From: Rhizophagus irregularis
Taxonomy: Eukaryota > Glomeromycota > Glomeromycetes > Glomerales > Glomeraceae
Length of the DNA stretch: 64,000 nucleotides
NCBI RefSeq assembly: GCF_026210795.1
Contig: NC_089437.1
Coordinates: forward strand, 3,596,001-3,660,000
Reading direction: 5' to 3'
The notes under the pieces are model-generated. The model was not told the DNA's origin and ran no database searches. It saw only the letters and a list, made by a program, of their open reading frames with translations. Of the stretch, positions 46,307-60,229 are shown in pieces (positions within the stretch are counted from its first letter, which is position 1; each line of letters opens with the position of its first letter). The position numbers were made by a program, and so were the translations under genes.

Positions 46307-48551
46307 TACTACAACATTCACATCTTCCAATAAAATAAAGCGAAATTGGTAGTCCGTTAGTTTAAAACTTTAATCTTCACATTAGACGTACTGATATAAT
46401 AATAAGTTTTACAGTTTAGTTATACTTTTTATATAATAATTGTTTGACTGGCGCAATATGATTTTATAAAATTACTAAAATAAGAATTTTAATTTTTTAT
46501 TCTTTTAAATACCCACGCCTACTGATTATTTATTAAAACTAATGATCAATATATTTCAGTAAAACAACTACATTAGGTTTAGATTTTGAAAATATTACAA
46601 GAACTCTACCAATAATAAGGGATAATGTAGATATCAGATATAGTGGTAGATAAAAAATTTGAAAATATGCTTTGTTATCTGATAGGTACGTTTTGTGTAA
46701 TATCTAACGTAATAGACCATTATTCGTTAATTTCTTTTATTTCCTTTGATAATTAAACTCAAACATTAGTGAAGTTTGTTGGATTTCTATTATTAAATTA
46801 ATAATTTAGCTTTAGAGTATCAACTTCTTTCATCTATCGCCGTTTTAAAAACGGTTGAACCCTTTCTTCAATAATTGTTATATAAATCAATTTCTTTTAT
46901 TTAGTGATAAATATTTTAATGAAACAAACGTTAATAGTGAATATTTGCAGACCTGTTACGGCAATAATTATTAAATTAACCGCAACAGATAAAAATTCAA
47001 CAACTATAGCGATAGAATCATTCGGTATTATATATTACATGATGCAATGATAAAGCAACCAAACCAAAATTTTTCCAACTTTATTTCAACGTTTTTATTT
47101 ATGTTTAATTAATGCCTTAATGAGACATGTTACGGATCATCATTCGATATGATGATTAAGCTAAAAAGTTGATTGAGTTTGGTTATTAATGAATAGGTAT
47201 ATTATCAAAGCAATTGTTAGAATTTCGCATGACGAACATATCAATGGAAAAAGACACAAGTATCATTACATATTCCATACCAGTTTTCCCATTCAGCATC
47301 ACATAAAGCAGTGTTGAAGAATTATGAATAAAAGCAAATCTACTGAAGATGAAAAATTGGATTCACAAATCGCAACTCAAGTACTAAAATAGGATTTCAA
47401 CGAGTTGGATATTTAGTATGCACGGATTTATGAGGAAAAGGTGTATTGATAATTAACAAAAAAGTAAGTAAAATTGACTGACTGTATTGTTATCGTTTTT
47501 TTAATAAAATATAATTAATAATTTCTCACGTAACAATTACGGTTAAGTGACTAAGCTTTGTGAAAATAAATGATAGAATTCTTCACTTTAAAAAGTACAA
47601 ATTAAGGTAAACTCTTGTATCTATCTTATTTATCCTAATAAATCATGTATGTAGGGCGTCAGCAATTTTGGATGTAATGTAAACTCAAAAAAGGGTCGAA
47701 TCGTCAATATATGTATTATTGCTGGTTAGTGCAATTTTTTCTTTTTACTAAATCTTTATAATTAATGTAATGCATTGATCCAAGGAATTATGTTATTGGA
47801 ATGCTACAAAAATAAGTAATATAAACAAATGATCTTAAACAAATTAAATTATTTAAATCACGGTGCAAAATTTCTTCATCATGTTAAAAATGCTTACATC
47901 AAAAGGTAAGTTTGTGTTTGTTAAGAAATTCAAGTATAATGAAATTTTTAAGAAATAGTTACAAAATAATAAGCATATTTGCCAGGTTTTCATTAACAAA
48001 TTTTTTAGCGGTAATATTATTAAAATTAAGAAAAAGAATTTTAATTCAACATATTGATTTGAATTTTTCCAGTTTGTACGATAAATTTTTTCAAAATATT
48101 ATTTATATTAATAATGTAATTTAATACGCTTTTATAAACGGTTTCATTTTCAGATACGTTGAAGAACTAAACTTGATTTTTTTTCCATTCTCTGAAAGTC
48201 AATTAAGTCACACAATGTGTAGATATTGCTGCATATCTACTAAAGATCATATTACTTTTTTGCAAAAAAAACTATTAAACGTAGTTTAAAAGATATATAT
48301 ACATGTATAGTAAAAACAGCTACTTTTGAATCTCCTCATATTAACTTTACATCATATGACTGAAAAAAAGGCGTCAAAGATTAAATTTATTAATAATCAA
48401 AATTTTTACTTAAGAACAAATAAATAAAAAACGCCAAATAAATAAAAATAAATAATACAAAAAATATAAAAAAATATAAAACAAATGATGAATATAATAA
48501 AGTATTCTAAAAATGATAGTATTAAATATACGTATATGTATATTAATCTAT
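46307..48551. other. AT-rich intergenic stretch
   Basis: No intact gene. Around 47390-47460 a short scrap (IGFQRVGYLVCTDL) hints at a decayed GNAT-like acetyltransferase but there is no supporting neighbour. The open frame at 47912-48124 is low-complexity. Confidence 0.5.
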
Positions 48552-51500
48552 TTAATTAAACATCTCTTCATTATAATAAGTTTTTAATGGCACGACAGGA
48601 GTAGCAGTGGGTCCCAAACACATCCTATTCTTAAAATCTGAAAGATCAGTAATTATAATATTATCTTCGGACAATATATAATTTTCTGGTTTCAATCTTT
48701 CTAATTTCGCATAAGTATTTTCATCATCTTCTTGATCTTTTTCTTTTGATTCATCATTATCTTTATTTTCCTTCTCTTCCGATTTGTCATTTTCTTTGGA
48801 ATCAGTTGTTGTTGCCTTATCAACAGAGTTATTATCGGTACACTTTAAAGATCTTACATGTATCGATGCCTTTCTAATCTTTGGTGATTTTGGATGAATA
48901 TTAATTTTATAAAACTCTAATACATCATCTTTAGTGATTGTTTTAATTTCTTCAGAATCATCAATATCTGCAAATAATAAATAATAACAGTTAATTGATA
49001 TTATAAAAAAAATAAATGAATTGGATTATCATTATTACTTACCTATATTAAAGTCGTAATAATCATTAGTAATATGATTAGCATATTTAGATGTTTCATG
49101 CCATATATTCTTTTCTTTTTCCAAAAGATTATCAATCAATGATTTCTTTTGTTTTTGATATTCTTCCTCTGACATTTCTTCAATAATTGACTATAAATAA
49201 TGTATATATAAGTTTTTTTTATAAAAATAAAAAAATCATTATTAATTTATTGCAACATTTTTTAAAAAATGTTTACCTGAGCTTTAATTAAAAATGCTTC
49301 AACTCTATTTTCCAAATAAACGGAATCTCTTTCACTTTGTAAATTGATTAATAATCCTATTTCTCCTACTGAACTACTTACATAACTAAATACAGAATAT
49401 CCTAAATGAACGAAAATTTTGTTATTTTTTTAGTTTAACTCATTGTTCATTAAAATAAAAATCTCGTAATTTTACTATTATTTACCTAATTGTTCTTTGG
49501 TTCTTAAATGATCAAAAGTAGCTTCTTCTATAACTTGAGCAATAATTTGTAACCTATTTCTAGCATATTTATCCTTATTATCTCCACATTGTAAATAATA
49601 TTCTATTGCACTATTCAATTCATCTTTATCATGAACATCTCTTTGGTAAACATATTTTTTACCTTTAGGTAATCTAACATTCCTACCTCTATGAATTCTG
49701 GATTTTTCTAATACTTTTGGTTTAAATATTTCTTCAACCATTTTTACCATTTTCATTGCTTCATCCTTTTCCATATTACCAAATACTTGAGCTTCGATAA
49801 ACATTTGTTTAAATAATTCAGGGTAAAATGATTGTACATCTTCTATATTAATATCTTCTAATGCTGATAATCTTTCTTCTGTTGTGTAATATGTTTCATT
49901 AAATAATTGTGAATCGTAAATTGATGCTAACGTATTTGGACTATATAATTTTCTATTATTATAATCTCTCTTTAATCTTTCCTTTAATACTTTAAATCTT
50001 TCAGGATTAATTACGAGATCTTTCATTCTCTTCATAATTAATTCTACTAATATTGAAGCTTTATCATTATATCCCGATACGTTAATGCGTAAACTGTCTT
50101 CTACTGTATATATTGAATAATACAATCCTGCAAGTGATGCATCATACGCTTCTTCTGCAAATGCATCATCAAATACATGGTAGTATAATGCGGTTTTAAC
50201 CAAATTGAACGGTGTAAGTCTAATCAACGGACTGTAAATGTGGTTATTTTTTTTTAGTAAAAAATATATTTAGATATATTGAAAAAATTTTTTATAACTT
50301 TCAATGATAATTATAAAATAGTAAAATATGTTTACGTACGTCTTAAATGCAAATTCAATTCTAACTTTAGGAATCCACCATTTATCATCTTTTTTATACC
50401 AAACGCGACTTATATCATTATCACTAATAATATCTGGACGCGTTTTTGGCTAAAGAAAAAAAAATCAAAATTTAATTCCTATTATTCCTATTAGAAAAAA
50501 AAGATAACTATTTTTTACTCACTGTTACGTTGTCTAACTTGTTAACAGTAAAATTGGTGGGTATGAATTCATTTGGAGGACAAAGTTTAAGATCAGGATG
50601 AATAACCGGATCTTCAAGTTTCTGATTATTTGTAAAAAAATTATTTAGGGATCATTCTAAAATGTATGTCGTTTTGTATATGTCGTTTTACTCACAAAGT
50701 TTACTTACTTTAATCAAGTTTTCATTGATAGGTTCATATTTATATTCGGCATTAAACCATTTCTCTTTTTTATCAAATCCACTCAACAATCTACTTGCGA
50801 GGGTAACAACACAATTTTCGATTCTTAAACAGTCAAGCATTTCGGTAATTAATTTTGGTTCGTATTCACAACTAATATATGGAGCACTTAATATTTCATT
50901 GTGTGGATATGTTTGATGTAATCTGTTTGAGAGCATGCACACATATGAAGATTCCCATGATTTTTCCAAAAATCGCCATGTTATTTGATTTAATGATGAA
51001 ATCTTTTTTCGTTTAAAAAAAAAGGAAAAGAATAAGTAAATATTTCTTTTAGTATTAAATTTTTTAAAAAAAATGGTTTCGTTAAAAATTTCTTACTTCA
51101 TTAAATATCCATTCTTGTGGTCCTTCTCTTCTGAGCATTTCAATATACTGAAATATAATTTCCAAAACATCTTCGTAATGTTCTTTAAAATAATAAAAAG
51201 ATGAAAATTAACGTTTATGTCGTGATTTAATAGTAAATATTTGACAATAAAATACCTAGACCATCTTCAGTTAAATAAACATTCATTGTCATCATATGAA
51301 AATCAACACTAATTTCTTCCGGTCCGGCATAAATGGAAGTAATCCATCCTACAAAGTTTAAAAGAAAATACGTTAAAAATGTTCGATTTAATTGAAAATG
51401 TGAAAATTCACCGCGTGGCGATCATCACCGCACCAGCATTAGCAAATATTAACGGGCGGAGTTTCATGGCATCAATTCTGCCTAAAATTCTATCCTAATT

Positions 51501-53249
51501 CTGGTAAGGCGACAATCAACAGCGGTGATACTCAAAGTTTTAGGAATACTATACCCTTCTTTTTTAGCAAAGAACAAATTGATCCAGTTCCTTCATGACC
51601 AATTAAATGAGCAGCATAATATGCAGCCTATTTTTTTTAGAAAAAGAATAAAAAATAAATAAATAATCATATTACTATAATTATAACAAATAAAAATTTA
51701 TATATTACCTTCGTCTTATAATTTTCTCTTAGACTTGGTATAGGAATATAAACCGCTAAAGTGTGATTATCTTTAACAGGTTTTGCCAAAATTTGTTTCT
51801 TTTAAAATGGAAAGTAATTTAATTAATAAGGTTTTCAACATAAAATCTCCTAATTTTTTTTTTGAATTAAATTATTTTTATCCTTTTTATGCATACCGAT
51901 AATTCTACATCCTTTCTTAATGGAATTTCAACAGGTATTAATGGAGCGACATTTTTATTTTTAATATCAGAGAACTTTTCAACAACCCATTCAGTTAGTT
52001 GTTCCAAAGGATCTAAATTTTTGAGAAAAAATTAGTTTCTTTTTCCTTAAAACGAAGAGAAACAAATGGAGGAAAAAACATTTAATTAAATATATAACAT
52101 ACCACTTCCCAAAACGCATAATTTCATAAGATTGGCAGAATAATACTTTTCATACCATTTAATTAATTCATCCCTAGTATCAATACCTTCTTTTGTAGGT
52201 AGTTCTTTTAAAGTTTCTAAATTTCCAACGGAAAATTTTGACAAGGGATGTTCAGGATTGGAATTGAACTTTTGTAATTGATATAACCTCCAATCATCGT
52301 TTTGAAGATATCCCTTATATTCTATTTTTTAAAAAAAGAATATTTTATAAATTTACTATAAAAAAACATAATAAAGAAGAATCGAAAAATATCTTACCAG
52401 AGTCAACCGCTTTTAATTCTCTATCGGTACAATCAGCATTAAATAACGGAGAAATAAAAAATTGAGCAAATCTATCTAGTGCAGGTTCTAAATGCTCATG
52501 TCCGACTTCAAAATGATAATTTGTATTTTCGGTATAAGTATACGCGTTATACGATCCATTATGTTTATTCAAAAACTGTAAACAAAAAGGAAATTAATGC
52601 TAAGTTTTATTGATAAAAATAAAATATGAGCCAAAACCTAAATTATAGTTTTAGATACCTCGGAATAGTCATTTTCCTTAGGATACTTAAAAATAAAAAT
52701 TAAAAAAAAAAATAAAAATAAGAAATTGTGCACAAATGACAATCACGTGACAAATAGAGATTATACCTTTTCCGTTCCCTAAACAGAATAAGAAAAAAAC
52801 TTTATTACTAAGACCAACTTAATCGAACAAGAATTTTAATTAATGTTATTGCACCAGATTAAAATACTTACCATAAACAACAAATGTTCGCAGTAATGAG
52901 CTAAACCTAATAGGTTATCCTAAAAAAAAAAATTACTTTGTTAATCATTTGTCTTAAACCCTTAGTTTCATACGAATTCATATTACTATTATAATATTAC
53001 CGGATCGTGATAGGATCCAATATTAACATCTAGGGATGCAGCAGCCTTATCAGCTTCAGCATCATGAATAATTAAAGCCTCCAATTCATTGCTTAAGCGA
53101 ATTATTCTATAAGAGCGATCATCGTTACTTGATTTCTCTATTTCTTTATTAAATACAATATAAGATTTATCTTTAGAAATAATAAAATCTTGTGGTAATT
53201 CATTAAAAATTCCGTCAGAATTATCGGATGCTATAATGTGCGGTGCCAT
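48552..53249 (-). CDS. Insulin-degrading enzyme / Ste23-like M16 metallopeptidase, 18 exons
   Basis: Exons: 53249-53001, 52919-52872, 52778-52767, 52685-52659, 52575-52398, 52321-52103, 52012-51897, 51798-51709, 51627-51555, 51348-51256, 51182-51097, 51002-50709, 50621-50523, 50449-50340, 50231-49486, 49401-49277, 49190-49043, 48967-48552. They give 1042 aa in one frame, the normal insulysin length. The inverted zinc motif HYCEH is at 91-95 and the third ligand Glu172 lies in AVDSE, 77 residues after His95 as in human insulysin. Other family blocks: [45 protein letters not shown]-like tail. Family members degrade short peptides inside an enclosed chamber, mainly in the cytosol; yeast Ste23 can trim the a-factor precursor. 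The N terminus has no signal peptide. The tail carries an acidic Lys/Glu/Asp-rich insert (about residues 940-1010). Intact. Confidence 0.93.
51405..51545. other. GC-richer insert in a peptidase intron
   Basis: The intron between 51555 and 51348 (206 bp) is longer than its neighbours. It holds a stretch of mixed composition (ACCGCGTGGCGATCATCACC, then near 51520 CAGCGGTGATACTC) in otherwise AT-only introns. CATCACCGC and GCGGTGAT are inverted. It may be a small mobile element or captured DNA. Confidence 0.4.
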
Positions 53250-53329
53250 GATATTTCCTTTTCAAAAAAAAAATTTCTTAATTTAATAATTTCAAAATTT
53301 TTTTCGAAGGAGCAAGGTTTTTACAGTTG

Positions 53330-53337
53330 TATTTATA
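53330..53337 (-). promoter_or_regulatory. TATA box of the M16 peptidase gene
   Basis: Minus-strand TATAAATA, about 80 bp before the ATG at 53249. Confidence 0.5.
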
Positions 53338-55067
53338 CACCATTTACACTTTTGATCAACGTTATAAATAACTCCGAACAGCATTTCTCCGATAATTTCT
53401 CCGATTAGGAGCTGATCAACTGACCTAACTCAAGAAATGAAACAAGGAAGAAAGTTTCCTGCTAATAACAATTGAGCTCATTTGGTCATAAATCATAATT
53501 ATTAATTATTTGCTTATATACAATGATGAATTATAGTAAATACTCTCATGTGGATATGTGCGACGGCATGTAAGTAAATACTTAACGGCCATTTTTAATA
53601 AGTTTTCAAAGCTTGTATCTTTTCCTAAAAACAGCTTTTATAATAAGTCTCCGTATGTATTAGTTGTATCACATATAATAACGGATTCGCAAAAAGGAAA
53701 ATTCTGCTGAATTTGTGTAACTTTTTTTATATGGGATATTTTTATTATCCGTACAGCCACGGAGTATCTTTAGGTATATCATTCCCATTTACGCATTTGT
53801 GTAATTCTAATTGTGATTTCCATTTACGCATTTACTTGTGTAATTCTTATTGTGATTTTTGTGACATTGTACATTATTATACTTTAAAAAATACACATGT
53901 ATTTGCATCAAATAACTGTCCTTTGACGGAATAATATTATTACTAATAAACCTTCTTTATCCCATATAGATAAATGTTTGGCGATTGTTTTATTTCGTAG
54001 ATACAAGTTATTTACTAGTAATACCTATCGCGCCTTCTCACTAAGATAAAAGATTTCTTATTATACTAATTTTATTTTGCATAAATGGAATAATTAATTT
54101 TTAAAATATTTTTCCGAATTTTGTTATTCTTTGTTTTCATCCCAAAATAAGGTTCATTATGTCCTAAGAATTTTTTATTTCTTAATGTAATATAATGTAA
54201 TATTCGTACTTATTCGAATATATTATGCATTAGAATACTCGAGTTTTATAATGAAAAAAAAATTCCATCGAAATTTTGAAATTATCTCGTTCTTAAATTA
54301 TAAAATCTTACAATTCTTAAAATAAATAAATAAAAATTTTGGAGCCGATTTTGGAAGTTTTTTTATCCAATTCTTACGAAAATACACCGAGTAGGTTGAC
54401 TGACAAAGCATATTCTTCGTTTAAGAGTATTTGCTGCGGCACTAAGAATTTGCTGCGCCACCAAGAAATCCGTTTTATTATTTCAAATACTTTATTACTA
54501 CGATAAGTTCTAATTTAGTTAAGTTGCAGTTCTCACATTTTCCAATTTTTGAATTATAAAGATTAGTTTACTAAAAATAATTTCTTTCATCAATGAACCA
54601 TTTTCATTTTATTTTTTATTCTGTCGGGAGAACTTTTTTTTTGAGCGATCGAAAAAATGGAAAAAAAATAGATATATATATTTTTTCTGTACACCGTTAA
54701 TAAACATATAACATAACAATTTACTTATAAAGAACATCAAACAAACAGTTTAACGGTCCGAAAATTAACCTCCTTTAACTGAAAAGGCATATATAAAACT
54801 AAACAAGGAAAACTTCAATCAAATAATGAAGAAGAAAATTTAAGAATAATCTGATTTTTCTTTTTTGAATGAAAAGAACTTTCTATATAATTATTCCATT
54901 CTTTGTAATATTACTGTTTTCGTGAATGTTACTTTCGGTAACACAGATTGTTATGTACATCTTTCCCATAAATAAAATATATATAAAAAATGAATTCCTC
55001 TGATTTCATAATTTATTATTTCGCAATTTGATTCCTTTTTTTTTTAAAAAAAAAAAAATAATAATAA
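53338..55067. other. Intergenic between the peptidase and the kinase (divergent genes)
   Basis: Contains the upstream regions of both genes. A tandem duplication of about 35-40 bp lies at 53783-53862 (CCATTTACGCATTT and GTGTAATTCT). No gene is supported. Confidence 0.55.
54978..54987 (+). promoter_or_regulatory. TATA box of the kinase gene at 55068
   Basis: TATATATAAA lies about 80 bp before the ATG at 55068. Confidence 0.5.
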
Positions 55068-56599
55068 ATGCGAAATATTCAAATTATGCGATGTGAATTA
55101 ATTACTGCCGCAATTAATAAAGCATCAGCATTAACAGATTTTGATATTCATGATGATATACATAAAATATTCGAATTTAGAAAAAAAATCATTCTCGCTG
55201 ATGAATATCTTACAAAAATTGAGATTTTAGAAGCAATAAAATTATTAAATAAAAGTTATGATCATGATAAAGTTCTTAATAGTGAAGGTATTAGAAGAAT
55301 TTGTGAAAATTGTAAAGAAAAATGTCTAGCCACATTATATTGTGAACTTTGTATTCGAAATTATTTAAAAACAAAATTTTCAAATTGGAAATCTGGAAAT
55401 GATAATATTGATAATTTAATAAGAAAATGTCAAATGGAAACATTTAGACCTGATAAAATTGTAGAATGGATCCCATACAATAATTTACGGAATATTAAAT
55501 ATTTAACTAAAGGCGGTTGCTCTGAAATTTATACAGCGGATTGGATTAATGGAGGTTATGATGAGTGGAATTCTAAAGAAAAACAATTAGAAAGAAAGGG
55601 AAGACACAAGGTAATACTCAAAAGATTGGAAAGTATTGAAAGCGCTAATAGGAGCTGGTTTGAAGAGGTATGTAATTATGTATACATATACAAGTACAAT
55701 ATCTAATTATTTATAATGCTAAATAAAAATTATTCCCTTTATAGGCCAAATCTCATTTAGCTGTAAGTAATAAATGGAATGAAATAGTAGGATGTTTTGG
55801 TCTAACACAAGATCCATTTAATAAAAGTTATATGCTCGTAGTATATTTAATGGATATGGATTTAAGAAAATATTTACGACTAAATCATAGTAAATTAACG
55901 TGGAAAGGAAGATTTGAAATTATTAATAATATAGTCAATGCACTTCATGTTATTCATAGTGAGAATGCAATTCATAGAGATTTACATTCCGGAAATATAT
56001 TATGTTATCAACATATTAATTTTTGGACTATCAGTGATTTTGGGTTTTGTGGACCTGTTGATAAACCATTAAATAGTATATATGGAAATCTTCCTTATAT
56101 AGCTCCCGAAGTTATTGTAAAAATGAAGTATTCTTTTGCGTCTGATATCTATAGTATTGGTATGCTCATGTGGGAAATTTCATCTGGACAACCACCTTAT
56201 GCTAATATTGATCATGATTATTATCTTGCAATGAATATAGTACATGGGATGAGGCCAAAACCAGTTCTAGGAATTCCCTTAGAATACAAAATATTAATGG
56301 AACGATGTTGGGATGCTGACCCAGCAAAAAGGCCTGATATTAATAATTTTAGTCATGAAATTCACCAAATATTAAAATCGTATAATCAAAATGAAAATAA
56401 TGAATACAGCACAAATATTTATAATTCACAATTAAATCTTAGTATAAGTCCTAGTTCCGGTTCTATTAATTCTTCGATCAGGACCTACCTTAGTAAAACA
56501 CATAGTTTTAAATATTTACCTGAACCAAGAAATGCTACTAAAGGTGAATTATTTATTGCATGTTCAAATAATATTTTTGAAGTTTCTATCTTTAATTAA
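55068..56599 (+). CDS. TKL-type protein kinase, 2 exons
   Basis: Exons 55068-55667 and 55745-56599 (GTATGT donor, TATAG acceptor) give an unbroken 484-aa protein. Residues 79-95 carry five cysteines (C79, C82, C86, C92, C95) that may bind zinc. EWIPYNNL precedes the kinase fold, as in the other kinases here. The glycine loop is weak (LTKGGCSEIYTADW); Lys185 in VILK is the ATP-contact lysine. IHRDLHSGN supplies Asp279 and Asn284, SDFG gives Asp298, and IYGNLPYIAPEV is the activation-segment end, followed by DIYSIGMLMWE and RCWDADPAKRP. A Ser/Asn-rich tail follows the kinase domain. It should be an active Ser/Thr or dual-specificity kinase; substrate unknown. Related to the decayed and fused kinases at 12.1-16.1 kb. 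Confidence 0.93.
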
Positions 56600-59500
56600 T
56601 ATTATGCATTCTTTTTTTTTAATTAAAACAGTAGAACAAGAAGGTAAATCATAAATGTTATTAATGCTTGTCTTTAAATATCAATGATTATAAAATTGAT
56701 GAACCCTTTTTTTACTTTATTTTAAAAGCCTATTATAGTTTACAAAATGATCTTAGTCTTCCAGACAGTATGTATACTGTAAATAATATTTAATTTCTTT
56801 TTTACAAAATCCGCATAGACGATGCGGTCTTGCTATATTATTCTGATTTATTATATGCAATATAAAATATTAAAATATTGCAATATATTTGTATAAAATA
56901 CAGGTGTAATTATTCCCATTTTATTTATATAAACAAAAACTTATTCGCTATAATTAAATTTAATAAAATATTTATTTGTACTTATATATACAAATCAATA
57001 ATAATCTTATATCTAAACTTCTAATGAATAAACCATTTTCACGACATTTTATACTTTGAATTGATGATTTTAATAGCAAAATGTACTAAGTAAATTATAA
57101 TCAAGAAACATACCGTAGTAATTTTCGATGTGTAGTGACATTTAGTGTTCGGGTTTTGAGGTGTATTCGAGAGTGTAAAAGTAACGACCCGGATTCGACT
57201 TGACCTGATATAGTCTGACTCGGATAACTCGGATTCGACCCGTCAGGTTGTATTTACTGTAATATAAAAAAAATTTAAATTTTTAGTTACAGCTGATTTC
57301 ATAATGTGTGGGACACTTAGCAAATTTTAAAGAACTCGGAAAGCTTGATATAAAATAAAAATTATACGCTAATTTTGGAGTACTATTCCGAGAATGGTGG
57401 TATAATTTTATCTTATTTTGAACTTTACCGAATATTTCCGAGCTCTTTAAAATTTGTTAAATGTCCCGACCTTTTTGAAGTGAGCTGTAAAAATATTATA
57501 AAAAGATTCGGACCCAACCCCGTGTCTGCTTTTTCCATATATTATTTTTTAGATATATAACTTCATGTATATGACATCTGTGATTCTAATTCCATTCAAA
57601 GAAAAAAAGAAAAAAAATATTTCGTCATAATTTCAAATTTAATATGTTTATCTTCAGTTCGTAAACGAAATATTAAATTTATATGCGTGTATTGATTAAT
57701 ATAGCAATTATGTTATGTTCATGCCGATTTAAACGGTTTACAAACTATTCTTGCTAACGAAACTCTTAATCAAAGGTCTCGATAACACTGGAAGAATGTA
57801 CGGTTTAACGCTACAATTGATACTATAATTTTATTGTAATCATTAGGCTTCTGCCCAACACTATACTCGTGTCATGTGATATTGATTAACTAAATGAGAT
57901 TTCAAAATAAAATGCTAGCAAAGTGATGAAATTATGGTAGTGTACTGTATATTTCCAAAATATTGAACAATGGTCTAATTAAATACATCTCAATTTTTTC
58001 TATCATGTTTCAAAATAAGCGTCGGGTGTTTAGTGTTTACAATTTAGAGAGATTTACAATTATCTTCTTGATATTTAGTTCCTTACTCTTTATCTTCACA
58101 TGCCGTATTATTACTGGAAGACGAGCCGTGTAGACACTATGACAAATCTCTACCGAGCCAAAATTTGATACGTTTCTAATGAATTATCTCAATATCTAAT
58201 AAGTATGCGGACGCCTAACGCAGTCCGTATAACTTTGAAACCCTTAATTCCTTCTATAAGCAAGAGCTCAGCGGGTTACCAAGGTGGTAAACGTCATAGA
58301 ATTTGGAAGAACCTTAATAGCTGCTTGAAAATATTCACTCTTTTTCTTTCTTGGAGGTCCAACTTGCAGGAACCACCCGGGACATAAGCATCAGGCTGAT
58401 CGCGCCTTTTTATTTGACGAGGTCCTTGGCACAGTTGCATTGATAAATTTTTACCACGCTCCTAATCACGTAGTCAATTCCAACTCACCGACTCCTTCAT
58501 CAAAAAGCACAGACACGTAATTTATTTGATTTAACGTCATAATAGTTGAACTACACACCTAAACATTCCATTCCTTTTCTAACCCTAAGCAACCCGATAT
58601 ACACATTAAAGGTAATCCTTCAGCCTATGCTTACCCTAATCATAAGCAACTCTAACATCAAAGTTAACTCCAAAGATATTCAGGTATAGATTTTTAATTT
58701 ATAATTAAACAACTAAATTGATAGAAATTAAGTTAAAATAAAATGTAATATTAATTTAAACACTAAATTTATTCAATTTGTATTTAAGACTAAATAATAT
58801 AATTTACAATGATAAATTATTATGATCTTTCATGTTAATGATATAGTTCGCTTTTTCTAAAAAATTTTCAACATCTTCGATTAATTTAATAATAGTACTA
58901 AACGATTTCTTTGCAACTTTACATTATCAACTAGTTGTTGTTCTTCTGGTTGCATTAATTAGATTGTAGTTGAAATTTTGTTAGTCGAACTGATATTGTT
59001 GCTTACTTAGTAATGTAAGTATAATTCTTGGTTATTGGATAATATACCTTTTAAGAGATTCATACCTACTCCTTTAGTCGTCACTGCGTTATTTCACGTG
59101 ATCACTGTTTGGGAAGTTGATCGCCGGAAACCAAAAAAACAATAGAATTATTCGAAAGATTATAACGGTCATGTAACAATGAGCGAAAAAAATTTTTATT
59201 TTATTTATATTTTATAATCTCAAATCCATATCTCTATATAATTACAAATTAAATCCTTATAAGGGATAAAACCTTAATCTAAGCAACGCCATATCTGTTA
59301 AATAACATTTAATTTTTCTCCTTTAACTTGTTTGAAGAATTAAATATCTATTGTTATAAAATTATAAAAAAAAAACATACCCAGTTAGATAGTTTCGTTC
59401 AATTTAATAAATCTAAATTCTAAACGTTCCAATATTTACAGAAAAACTACATAACCTTCTAAAACCCTTTAATTTACCAAAAATGCTAAATTATTTAATC

Positions 59501-60229
59501 TCAAACATTAGACGAAAGAAACTCAAAACTGTACATAATAAATTGACTTATAACTCAAGGATAAGCTGTAAACAAACCTATTAACGCAATTCTGGCAGGA
59601 AATATATAAACTATATTATTAAAATTTAAATAATATAATTTTATAAATATAATACTAATAAATAGCGCATATTCCGGCTTATATAAAATATGAAGTAATG
59701 CAGAACATATATTAGGTTTAAAATATTCGGTGAATTTTTTTCAATCATGCCATTTTGAATATGTCAATAAGCTAATATTCTACTACGTGGACTTGTCCGT
59801 AATTCCGGAAACTATTATACGATCACGTGTGTGCCGATCCGGTTACTCATTTTCCCGCTGATTAATTTTGATTTTTATATTTTTATCACAGCCGGTTTCA
59901 CAGGTTTTACAGATTTTATGTTTTAAAAAGTTTAATACTCAATTACCTGCGGCATATCTGCATGGTTACATGACCTGCATGTAGATAATTTCTAATATAA
60001 ATCATTAAAAATTCCCTTTCTTTCCAATCTTTCAAAAAAAAAATTTTTTTTTCGATCGTACGATCTGCAAAATTATTGCTTCTTAAGGAAAGTTTTGCTG
60101 CGGGCTGCTCCAAATTATCATATTTCTTTATTACTTAAAATTGTTATTTTATATTCACAAGCCGGAGACAAACATTTAAAAATTCTTTATGGTCTTTTAT
60201 TAACACAATTTATTATCAGTTACCGAAAT
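56600..60229. other. AT-rich intergenic stretch
   Basis: Contains the third CAGC-family MITE (57290-57487). A 57178-57245 block repeats CGGATTCGACCCG-like motifs. At 58200-58440 the base composition is GC-richer and may be decayed coding DNA, but no family is recognisable. No gene is supported. Confidence 0.5.
57290..57487. mobile_element. MITE, CAGC...GGGACACTT family, member 3 (diverged)
   Basis: Left end CAGCTGATTTCATAATGTG then GGGACACTTAGCAAA, right end reverse complement with more mismatches, ending GAGCTG. TA flanks both sides (57288-57289, 57488-57489). The left end is nearly the same as member 2 at 5403, but the arms have drifted and the interior is unrelated, so it is older. Confidence 0.75.

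Noticed and set aside
47100-47900. Possible GNAT acetyltransferase
   Set aside because: Only one short stretch (IGFQRVGYLVCTDL) is suggestive; no acetyl-CoA motif, start or splice structure could be found.
48552-53249. Functional link between the M16 peptidase and the repeat-precursor peptides
   Set aside because: Yeast M16 enzymes trim a-factor, but the two genes are 19 kb apart, the enzyme has no signal peptide, and nothing in the sequence connects them.
57178-57245. tRNA-like GGATTCGACCC motifs
   Set aside because: No acceptor stem or anticodon arm can be folded around them; they are short degenerate repeats.
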